Below are positions 57,510 to 64,000 of a DNA stretch of 64,000 nt, one piece after another. Source of the stretch: Roseovarius aestuariivivens (lineage in GTDB: Bacteria > Pseudomonadota > Alphaproteobacteria > Rhodobacterales > Rhodobacteraceae); NCBI RefSeq assembly GCF_004761875.1, contig NZ_SJEY01000006.1:124001-188000 (forward strand), given 5' to 3'. Each line of letters starts with the position of its first letter. Within the stretch, counting starts at the first letter, position 1. The notes under the pieces are model-generated. The model made no database searches and was not told the origin of the DNA. It saw nothing but the letters and a program-made list of their open reading frames with translations. A program made the position numbers and the translations under genes.

Positions 57510-58532
57510 TCAGGCCGCCCGGGCGCGAAACTTCTCGTATTGTGCCAGCCACGCCGCAGCGAAGCGGTCTATCTCGTCTTCCGTCGTCTCCGGCCCCAGC
57601 GACACGCGCACGGCGCTGGCCGCCTGCGCGTCGTCGAACCCCATCGCGCGCAGCACCCGGCTCGTCTTCACCTTGCCGCTTGAACAGGCCGATCCCGCCG
57701 AGACCGCAAATCCGGCGAGATCCATCGCCATCACCTGCGTCTCGCCTTTCCAGCCCGGCGTCAGAAAGCAACTCGTGTTGGGCAGACGTGGTACCGATTT
57801 CCCGACAAAAATAGTCTCGTTTGCGGAATGCTCAAGCCTTCTTTCTAGAATGTTTCTAAGTTTTTCGACCCGGCGCCAGACACCCTGCTCCAGATCGCGC
57901 TGCGCCGCCTCTGCGGCAGCGCCAAAGCCCGCGATCCCCGGAATATTCTCAGTCCCCGACCGCCGGCCCATTTCCTGACCGCCCCCAAGGCTTAGCGCGG
58001 GAATGTCCACGCCCTGCCTGACGATCAGCGCGCCCACCCCCTTGGGCCCGCCCAGCTTGTGCGCCGACAGCACCGCAAGATCCGCGCCCAACCACGCAAA
58101 GGAAAACGGCACCCGTCCCACCGCTTGCGTAACATCGAGCAACAAAAGCCCCGCACCCGCCTCCGGCTCCGTAATCACCCCGGTCTCGGAATTGGCCAGC
58201 CCCATCGCCCGCACCTGCGGCGCACCCTCACCCGGCCGGTGATGCGCCCAGATCGCGTCATGCGCCGTCGGGTCCACCTCGACGCGGCCATACCCCGCCA
58301 GCACCCGCGCCGCTTCGGTCGCACCCGAGGTAAAGACCACCTCCTGCGGCTTGCACCCCACCGCGGCCGCCACCTGCGCACGCGCGCGCTCCACTAGCGC
58401 TTTCGCCGCGCGCCCCTCGCCATGCACCGACGACGGATTGCCCACCACATCGAGCGCCGCGATCATCGCCGCGCGGGCTTCCGCGCGCAGCGGTGCCGTG
58501 GCATTGTAATCGAGATAGACCCGCGACCTCAA
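57510..58532 (-). CDS. NifS/IscS-type cysteine desulfurase (short form)
   Basis: The product is 340 residues, shorter than the usual 390-400. [15 protein letters not shown] opens the class V aminotransferase fold; the PLP lysine is in [11 protein letters not shown] and the active cysteine in [16 protein letters not shown]. The region after [10 protein letters not shown], where substrate-binding loops normally lie, is compressed, which accounts for the lost length. Translation probably starts at TTG (58532) after GGGGG; the open frame to 58715 has no family match. It lies between iscR and sufB. Confidence 0.85.
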   Translation of the reverse strand: MRSRVYLDYNATAPLRAEARAAMIAALDVVGNPSSVHGEGRAAKALVERARAQVAAAVGCKPQEVVFTSGATEAARVLAGYGRVEVDPTAHDAIWAHHRPGEGAPQVRAMGLANSETGVITEPEAGAGLLLLDVTQAVGRVPFSFAWLGADLAVLSAHKLGGPKGVGALIVRQGVDIPALSLGGGQEMGRRSGTENIPGIAGFGAAAEAAQRDLEQGVWRRVEKLRNILERRLEHSANETIFVGKSVPRLPNTSCFLTPGWKGETQVMAMDLAGFAVSAGSACSSGKVKTSRVLRAMGFDDAQAASAVRVSLGPETTEDEIDRFAAAWLAQYEKFRARAA

Positions 58533-58662
58533 AACCAACCCCCAGACTTCATCTGGCCAAAAATACCTCGGGGAGCGTTGAAATTCTGAAGAAACTCCAA
58601 CTTGGGGCAGCGCCCCGCGTGCCGCGACGCCGCAGGCGGCGCAAACCCGAAACGCCGCACCC

Positions 58663-59124
58663 TCATGGCTCGTCCACCACCGCGAAAAGCGTCGGTACCG
58701 CCGGACAGGGCGCAAGACTATTGCCCACCACGTCGCTCAGTCGGGTCTGGTGCAGGAAGACATAGACATGCGCGCTCAACCCCTCCCAAAGCCGGTTCGT
58801 CATCGACTGCGCTTTGGAGCCCGAGGCCGCGCCAGACGCGCCCGCGCCCTTGTGCAGCGCGTCCATCGTTTCATCCACAGCCGCCAGAATGTCGATCACC
58901 CGGATTTCCGTCGCGGGCCGCGACAGCTTGTACCCGCCGCCCGGCCCGCGCACTGAGGTCACCAATTCGCCCCGGCGCAGCTTGACGAACAGCTGTTCCA
59001 GATAGGGCAAGGAGATATCCTGCCGGCGTGAGATATCGCTCAGCGTCACAAGCCCGTCGCCCTGCTGCAACGCGATATCGACAAGCGCCACCATGGCATA
59101 CCGCCCCTTGGTGCTGAGTTTCAT
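58663..59124 (-). CDS. iscR: Fe-S sensing regulator IscR with a single cysteine
   Basis: This 153-residue Rrf2-family winged-helix regulator begins MKLSTKGRYAMVALVDIAL. The usual three-cysteine cluster site (E. coli Cys92, Cys98, Cys104) is absent; the only cysteine is Cys140 in LAPCPAV. R. sphaeroides IscR is known to lack two of the three cysteines and to bind a cluster differently, and this protein looks like the same type. It leads the suf operon and should repress it when clusters are plentiful. The start at 59124 was set by family alignment. Confidence 0.93.
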   Translation of the reverse strand: MKLSTKGRYAMVALVDIALQQGDGLVTLSDISRRQDISLPYLEQLFVKLRRGELVTSVRGPGGGYKLSRPATEIRVIDILAAVDETMDALHKGAGASGAASGSKAQSMTNRLWEGLSAHVYVFLHQTRLSDVVGNSLAPCPAVPTLFAVVDEP

Positions 59125-59209
59125 GGGCCATCCCCCGGCGAATAGATTGACCTTGCCGCGCACAGCGCCTATCTCGTTGCGACACTGCGGCAGCGGCTGC
59201 GGTGAAAAG

Positions 59210-59224
59210 TTAGAATAATTCTAA
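59210..59224. promoter_or_regulatory. IscR-type operator (Iron-Rhodo-box-like palindrome)
   Basis: TTAGAAT and ATTCTAA form perfect 7-bp arms around one central A. This is the kind of palindrome reported for IscR/iron control in Rhodobacterales. It covers the -10 element of the iscR promoter, so binding would block transcription. It also lies 61 bases upstream of the divergent hydrolase gene. Confidence 0.7.
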
Positions 59225-59246
59225 GGTGCTTGAGCAAATCCGTCAA
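59218..59246 (-). promoter_or_regulatory. Promoter of the iscR-suf operon
   Basis: On the minus strand TTGACG (59246-59241) and TAGAAT (59223-59218) are spaced by 17 bases. The -10 lies within the IscR-type palindrome. Transcription should begin near 59211, about 87 bases before the iscR ATG. Confidence 0.65.
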
Positions 59247-59284
59247 GAATTTGCCGGCCCGGACAGCAGAGCAAGGGGACATGC

Positions 59285-59938
59285 ATGCCCGAGGTCATCT
59301 TTCCCGGCCCCGAAGGCCGGCTCGAAGGCCGCTATCATCCGCAAAAGGAACGTGACGCACCGATCGCCATCGTGCTGCATCCGCATCCACAGTTCGGCGG
59401 TACGATGAACAACAAGGTCGTGTATAATCTGCACTACGCCTTCCATCGCATGGGCTTCACGGTGCTGCGCTTCAACTTCCGCGGCGTGGGCCGCAGCCAG
59501 GGCGAGTACGACCAGGGCGTGGGCGAGTTGAGCGACGCCGCCTCGGCGCTCGACTACCTGCAGTCCATGAACGCCAATTCCAAGCATTGCTGGGTCGCGG
59601 GCTTTTCCTTTGGCGCGTGGATCGGCATGCAGCTCTTGATGCGCCGCCCCGAGATCACCGGCTTCGTCTCGGTCTCACCGCCCGCCAACATGTACGACTT
59701 TTCGTTTCTCGCCCCCTGCCCCTCCTCGGGCCTCATCATCAACGGGGCGAACGACCGCGTGGCGCCGCCTGCCGACACCCGCGCGCTTGTGGGCAAGCTG
59801 CATGAACAGCAGGGGATCACCATCACCCACGAGGAAATCGAGGGGTCAGGCCATTTCTTCGAAGAGCCTCACATGGACACGATGATCGACAGCGTGACCT
59901 CTTACGTGAAACGCCGCCTGACGGAAAGTACGCGCTAA
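59285..59938 (+). CDS. Alpha/beta hydrolase
   Basis: The product is 217 residues. The fold is recognisable from LHPHPQFGGTMNNKVVYNL, NFRGVGRSQGEYD and the nucleophile elbow AGFSFGAW (GxSxG), with an acidic residue in GANDRVAPP and the His in GSGHFFEEP. The substrate is unknown; the family includes small esterases. It is divergent from iscR and overlaps no gene; the next gene starts three bases after its stop. Confidence 0.88.
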   Translation: MPEVIFPGPEGRLEGRYHPQKERDAPIAIVLHPHPQFGGTMNNKVVYNLHYAFHRMGFTVLRFNFRGVGRSQGEYDQGVGELSDAASALDYLQSMNANSKHCWVAGFSFGAWIGMQLLMRRPEITGFVSVSPPANMYDFSFLAPCPSSGLIINGANDRVAPPADTRALVGKLHEQQGITITHEEIEGSGHFFEEPHMDTMIDSVTSYVKRRLTESTR

Positions 59939-59941
59939 GCC

Positions 59942-60268
59942 ATGGGTGTTGCCGAGGATCTCGCGGACGAGCTTGCCCAGAAGGTGATCCAATATGTGGA
60001 CGCCTCGGGCGATGACGGCGTGATCACCGATATCGTCAATATCCTCGGCGCCACATCGCAAACCGCCGAAGAGGCGTTTCTCACCTCCATGCGCGTGCGC
60101 CGGGCCAATCAAAAGGCCCGCGCGCTTTTGCTGGAACGTGTGCGCAAATTCCAGACCGCGCAAAAGGCCAAAACCGCCGCCGCCGCGGGGGCTGCTGCAG
60201 ACGCCGCTGCGGACGCGGACACGGACGTAGACGCTAAGGCCGACGCAAAAACGGACCCCGGCGCCTGA
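59942..60268 (+). CDS. Small protein with an Ala/Asp/Lys-rich tail
   Basis: The product is 108 residues. The first 70 residues are helical (EDLADELAQKVIQYVD and TAEEAFLTSMRVRRANQKA), then a low-complexity tail of alternating Ala, Asp and Lys. It is co-directional with the hydrolase, three bases away. I recognise no domain. Confidence 0.7.
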   Translation: MGVAEDLADELAQKVIQYVDASGDDGVITDIVNILGATSQTAEEAFLTSMRVRRANQKARALLLERVRKFQTAQKAKTAAAAGAAADAAADADTDVDAKADAKTDPGA

Positions 60269-60281
60269 CCACGCGGCGCTC

Positions 60282-60725
60282 TCAGTTCCACATGTGCAGA
60301 ACCGTCTTCCAGGCGCCGTCGTCCTGACGCTCGTAGACATTGACGACCTTGCCGCCATAGGTCTTGCCGTCCGCGCCCACGCCGCTCCAGCTTCCGGTCT
60401 CGTAGATCAGCCCGTCCTGCCCGTCGACAGTATCGAGCACGATCTCGTGCTGACCAAAGCCGCTGTCGATGAATTTCTGGAAAAGCGCCCCGATATTGTC
60501 GGCGCCATCCACGACCATGCCATCGCCGGTGACCACGCGCGCATCTTCGGCATACATCTCCGCAATCGCGCCGGCGTCGCCCGCGTTAAAAGCCGCGTCC
60601 CACGCCGCGTTCATCCCGGCCACCTTGGCTTGCATGTCCTCGGCCACGGCACTTTGCGGCCCGATCATAACCAACAGGCACAAAACGGCGCAAATCCGCG
60701 CGAAACTCTTTGTCATCGTTTCCAT
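60282..60725 (-). CDS. Exported NTF2-like/DUF4440 protein
   Basis: The product is 147 residues with a signal peptide (SFARICAVLCLLVMIGPQSAVA) and an NTF2-like fold (AAWDAAFNAGDAGAIAEMYAED, then GSWSGVGADGKTYGGKVVNVY). The family, sometimes called SgcJ/EcaC-like, has members acting as small-molecule binders or isomerases. The start at 60725 follows GGGAGA. It lies between two plus-strand genes. Confidence 0.82.
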   Translation of the reverse strand: METMTKSFARICAVLCLLVMIGPQSAVAEDMQAKVAGMNAAWDAAFNAGDAGAIAEMYAEDARVVTGDGMVVDGADNIGALFQKFIDSGFGQHEIVLDTVDGQDGLIYETGSWSGVGADGKTYGGKVVNVYERQDDGAWKTVLHMWN

Positions 60726-60848
60726 ATCGTTCTCCCTGCTTTGCGGGGATCGCCCCCGGACGAGAGTATAGCACAAATCACCACCCCGCGTCGGGCGCCC
60801 CCGCCTTCGGTGTGGGCGCGGCCGCGCAAGCCGCGTAGACTGCCCGGC

Positions 60849-61286
60849 ATGACAGCAACACGGATCCACACCGCGCCCGGTCTCGTCGACGTGAACCACC
60901 GCCCCGACCTGCGGGCGGTCTATCTCAAGTGGCACAGCGAATATGACGCGGGCACGCGGGTGCGCGACGCGGTGCACGCCGCGCTCGCCTTCGTGCGGGC
61001 CCACGACGTCCCGCATTGGGTGGTGGATGTCTCGACCTCGCCCGACGCGTTGTCCGAGGCCGATTATGCCTGGGTCAGCAGCGCCGCCTTCCGCGACGCG
61101 ATCCTCGCCTCGCCCTTGCGCCGCTTCGTGCTGCGCCCGCCCGGTCCCGAAACCGGACAGGACACCGCGTGGGTGGCCGAGTGGGAGGCCAGCACACTCT
61201 CTAAATTCGGCGACCGCATCACCGCACGGGTCTGCCCGACCGAGGCCGCGATGCGGGATTTTCTGGTGGGTTCAACCGGCGATTGA
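60849..61286 (+). CDS. Small protein of unknown function
   Basis: The product is 145 residues, a compact alpha/beta protein (VYLKWHSEYDAGTRVRDAV, WVVDVSTSPDALSEADYAWV and RFVLRPPGPETG). The core looks like a STAS- or SpoIIAA-like fold, but I cannot confirm a family. It stands alone between the NTF2-like gene and the methyltransferase. Confidence 0.65.
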   Translation: MTATRIHTAPGLVDVNHRPDLRAVYLKWHSEYDAGTRVRDAVHAALAFVRAHDVPHWVVDVSTSPDALSEADYAWVSSAAFRDAILASPLRRFVLRPPGPETGQDTAWVAEWEASTLSKFGDRITARVCPTEAAMRDFLVGSTGD

Positions 61287-61387
61287 CCTGCGCATTTTCC
61301 TGGCGCCCCAGAGGCGCAAAGGTCAGAACTTGCGCGAAAACCAAACATTGATAGCCTGCCTCCATTCATAAGAAGGAGGGTATATAG

Positions 61388-62209
61388 ATGAGTGATTTCA
61401 AAGAATTCGGCGATCGCGAACGCGCAGGCTGGACGGATGACGCCATCGTCAACGCCTATATCTCGCATTTCGGGCCCGTCACCGATCAGGCCGGCGCCGC
61501 GATCCTCGACCGCCACGTGCAGCCGGGCGACCGCGTGCTCGACCTCTGCTGCGGCCAAGGCACCCTTACCGCCCGCCTTGCCCGGGCCGGGGCCAAGGTG
61601 ACCGGCCTCGATTTCTCGCCCCAGATGGTCGGTCTCGCCCAAAAGGCCGCACCCGACGCCCAGATCCTCGAAGGCGACGCCGCCGCCCTCCCCTTCGAGG
61701 ACGCAAGCTTCGACACGGTGGTCTGCAATTTCGGCATGATGCACCTTCCGGATCAGCCAAAGGCCCTGCGCGAGATCGCCCGCGTGCTGCGCCCGGGCGG
61801 CACCTTCGTCATGGCGACGTGGATGGCCCCGCCCGCCTCACCGGCCTTCGGCGCCGTCTTTGGCGCGCTGAAAGAGCACGCGGATTTCTCCGGCGCCCCG
61901 CCGCAGCCCGATCTCTTCACCTTCGCCGACGAAGGTCAGGCCGCCCGCCTGATGGCCGAGGCCGGGCTCGACATGACAAGCCACGGCGCGCTTGCCTCGG
62001 CCTGGACGGTCGACGCGCCGAAGGATCTCTTCGACATCTTCCTGACGGCCACGGTCGGCGCGCGGATGCTGATCCTCAGCCAAAGCGACGAGACCGTGAA
62101 CAAAATCGCCGACACCGTCGCCGCCACGGTCGCGCAGAAATTCGCCACCGGTACCGGCTACGAGATCCCGGTCAACATCGCCCTGATCGCCGCAACGCGC
62201 CCCGCGTAA
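61388..62209 (+). CDS. Class I SAM-dependent methyltransferase
   Basis: This 273-residue methyltransferase has motif I VLDLCCGQGTLTARLA, motif II VTGLDFSPQMVGLAQ and motif III VVCNFGMMHLPD, as in UbiE-like enzymes. A strong AGGAGGG lies before the ATG. The substrate is unknown. It is convergent with mfd, nine bases separating the stops. Confidence 0.88.
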   Translation: MSDFKEFGDRERAGWTDDAIVNAYISHFGPVTDQAGAAILDRHVQPGDRVLDLCCGQGTLTARLARAGAKVTGLDFSPQMVGLAQKAAPDAQILEGDAAALPFEDASFDTVVCNFGMMHLPDQPKALREIARVLRPGGTFVMATWMAPPASPAFGAVFGALKEHADFSGAPPQPDLFTFADEGQAARLMAEAGLDMTSHGALASAWTVDAPKDLFDIFLTATVGARMLILSQSDETVNKIADTVAATVAQKFATGTGYEIPVNIALIAATRPA

Positions 62210-62218
62210 CCGCGGCGA

Positions 62219-64000
62219 TCACGCCTTCTTGCGGGTGATCGTCCCCGCCTTCTCGGCCAAGTCGCGCGCGATGGCAAAGGCACCCTTGATCTTGTCGGCG
62301 TCCTTCTTCCAGTCGCGCCGCACCACGATCTTGTTATCCTTGACCTTGGCCAGCCCCTTCTGGTCCTTGATGAACTCCACCAGACCCTCGGGACTGGCGA
62401 ACTTGTCCTGGTGAAACTGGATCGTGGCGCCGCGCGGCCCGCCATCGAGCTTGGCAATGCCTGCCCGCTTGCACATCGCCTTGATGCGCACGACCAGCAT
62501 CAGCGTGTTGACCTCTTTCGGCAGCTTGCCGAACCGGTCGATCAGCTCTGCGGCAAACCCTTCCAGCTCCACCTTGGTCGACAGCGCCGAAAGACGCCGG
62601 TAGAGCCCCAGCCGCACATCCAGATCCGGCACATAGTCTTCGGGGATCAGCACCGGCACGCCCAGATTGATCTGCGGCGCCCACTGCTCGTCGGCGTCAG
62701 AAAGCCCCTCCAGCTCGCCCGCCTTGATCTTGGCAATCGCCTCTTCAAGCATCGTCTGGTAAAGCTCGTAGCCCACGTCGCGCATCTGGCCCGACTGTTC
62801 CTCGCCCAGAAGGTTCCCCGCCCCGCGAATGTCCAGATCCTGGCTGGCCAGCGTGAACCCCGCGCCTAGCTGGTCGAGCGACCCCAGCACCTTGAGCCGC
62901 TTTTCCGCGCTCGCCGTCAGCTTTGCCCGCGGCTTGGTGGTTAGGTACGCATAAGCCCGCGCCTTCGACCGGCCCACGCGCCCCCGGATCTGGTAGAGCT
63001 GCGCCAGCCCGAACATATCGGCGCGGTAGACCACCATCGTGTTGGCTGTCGGAATATCCAGCCCCGATTCCACGATGGTCGTCGCCAGAAGAACATCGTA
63101 CCTGCCGTCGTAAAAGGCGTTCATCCGGTCATCGAGGTCTTTCGCCCCCAGTTGCCCGTGCCCCACGACAAAACTGACTTCCGGCACCTGCTCGCGCAGA
63201 AACTCCTCAATCTCCGGCAGGTCGCTCAGGCGCGGCACAACGAAAAAGCTTTGTCCGCCCCGGTAATGCTCGCGCAAGAGCGCCTCGCGCACCGTGATCG
63301 GATCGAACTCGCTGACATAGGTGCGGATCGACAGGCGGTCGACCGGCGGCGTGCCGATGATCGACAGATCCCGCACGCCACTCAGGCTCAGTTGCAGCGT
63401 GCGCGGAATGGGCGTCGCCGTCAGCGTCAGCACATGCACCTCCGAGCGCATGGACTTCAGCTTTTCCTTGTGACCCACGCCGAACCGCTGTTCCTCGTCG
63501 ATGATCAGCAGGCCGAGGTTCTTGAACCGGACAGTCTTGGCCAGAAGCGCGTGCGTGCCCACCACGATATCGACCGTACCATCGGCCAGCCCGGCGCGCG
63601 TCTTGGTGGCTTGGCTTTGCGGCACAAAGCGCGACAACGCCCGCACGGTCAGGGGGAAACCCCGGAACCGCTCGGTGAATTCCTGCGCGTGCTGCCGCGC
63701 CAGAAGGGTCGTTGGCGCGATCACCGCCACCTGGACCCCCGCCATCGCCGCGACAAAGGCAGCGCGCATCGCCACCTCGGTCTTGCCGAACCCCACATCG
63801 CCGCAAACCAGCCGGTCCATCGGCGTGCCGCTCGCCAGATCTTCCAGAACATCCTCGATCGCGCGCAGCTGATCGTCAGTTTCCTGATATGGGAAGCGTG
63901 ACGCGAAGGCCTCCCACGCGTGATGCTCGGGCTCCAGCACCGGGGCCTTGCGCAGCGCGCGCTCGGCGGCGATCCGAATGAGGCGATCCGCCATTTCGCG
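62219..64000 (-). CDS. mfd: Transcription-repair coupling factor Mfd (3' part, cut by window edge)
   Basis: 593 C-terminal codons of Mfd are visible; the gene continues past base 64000. The RecG-like ATPase/translocase core begins with [16 protein letters not shown] (Walker A-like), then [17 protein letters not shown] (DEEQ box), [25 protein letters not shown]-like ([10 protein letters not shown]) and [14 protein letters not shown], and ends in the C-terminal regulatory domain. Mfd removes stalled RNA polymerase and recruits UvrA to lesions. Confidence 0.95.
   Translation of the reverse strand, partial: REMADRLIRIAAERALRKAPVLEPEHHAWEAFASRFPYQETDDQLRAIEDVLEDLASGTPMDRLVCGDVGFGKTEVAMRAAFVAAMAGVQVAVIAPTTLLARQHAQEFTERFRGFPLTVRALSRFVPQSQATKTRAGLADGTVDIVVGTHALLAKTVRFKNLGLLIIDEEQRFGVGHKEKLKSMRSEVHVLTLTATPIPRTLQLSLSGVRDLSIIGTPPVDRLSIRTYVSEFDPITVREALLREHYRGGQSFFVVPRLSDLPEIEEFLREQVPEVSFVVGHGQLGAKDLDDRMNAFYDGRYDVLLATTIVESGLDIPTANTMVVYRADMFGLAQLYQIRGRVGRSKARAYAYLTTKPRAKLTASAEKRLKVLGSLDQLGAGFTLASQDLDIRGAGNLLGEEQSGQMRDVGYELYQTMLEEAIAKIKAGELEGLSDADEQWAPQINLGVPVLIPEDYVPDLDVRLGLYRRLSALSTKVELEGFAAELIDRFGKLPKEVNTLMLVVRIKAMCKRAGIAKLDGGPRGATIQFHQDKFASPEGLVEFIKDQKGLAKVKDNKIVVRRDWKKDADKIKGAFAIARDLAEKAGTITRKKA

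Overview
The window looks like a chromosomal segment of a high-GC alphaproteobacterium of the Rhodobacterales (Roseobacter group). The evidence is gene order as well as single genes: dusB(nifR3)-ntrB-ntrC-ntrY-ntrX followed by trkA-trkH-hfq-hflX, a fused ispDF, phoR-pstSCAB-phoU-phoB, a suf operon led by a one-cysteine IscR, and a GAFTGA-less NtrC. I saw no phage, insertion sequence, CRISPR array or rRNA. One tRNA (Arg, anticodon CCG) is present. About 70 protein genes are densely packed, many with 4-bp ATGA-type overlaps.

Layout. 0.2-4.2 kb: small exported proteins, a PQQ-type sugar dehydrogenase and a GlxA/AraC regulator. 4.4-8.9 kb: type II DAHP synthase, a PAS protein, yicC, gmk and a gamma carbonic anhydrase. 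8.9-16.3 kb: the phosphate regulon, with a soluble PhoR, a three-repeat Pho box, pstSCAB, phoU and phoB. 16.4-20.1 kb: a LysR regulator divergent from glutaryl-CoA dehydrogenase, then aroQ coupled to a LuxR-type regulator. 20.1-20.4 kb: a gene-free gap with palindromes and a tryptophan-rich mini-ORF. 20.4-22.2 kb: rpsB-tsf. 22.4-29.7 kb: two exported unknowns, a cupin, psuG, DUF502, a patatin, 3-hydroxybutyrate dehydrogenase, a candidate small RNA and an orphan peptide-type binding protein. 29.7-35.8 kb: an entericidin-like lipoprotein, a degenerate ArsC, a tautomerase, hflX-hfq-trkH-trkA and a lipoprotein. 35.8-43.1 kb: the nitrogen two-component cluster. 43.3-46.2 kb: ispDF-pgpA-cinA, a COQ10-like protein and a small membrane protein. 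46.2-50.1 kb: two divergent phosphate transporters. 50.2-59.2 kb: tRNA-Arg and the iscR-suf operon. 59.3-64 kb: an alpha/beta hydrolase, small unknowns, a methyltransferase and the 3' part of mfd, cut by the window edge.

The genes fall into a few working groups. Phosphate: PhoR/PhoB sense and respond, Pst imports with high affinity, PhoU damps signalling, and PiT and Na/Pi carriers lie 30 kb away. Nitrogen: NtrBC and NtrYX. Fe-S assembly: IscR, two desulfurases and SufBCD, with five non-suf genes embedded.

The most unusual points are an ArsC-fold protein that has lost its nucleophile and a second redox cysteine; an intergenic small-RNA candidate with its own promoter and terminator; the structured gap behind luxR; and the foreign genes embedded in the suf operon. 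I did not find an obvious unknown multi-gene defence or biosynthetic system.
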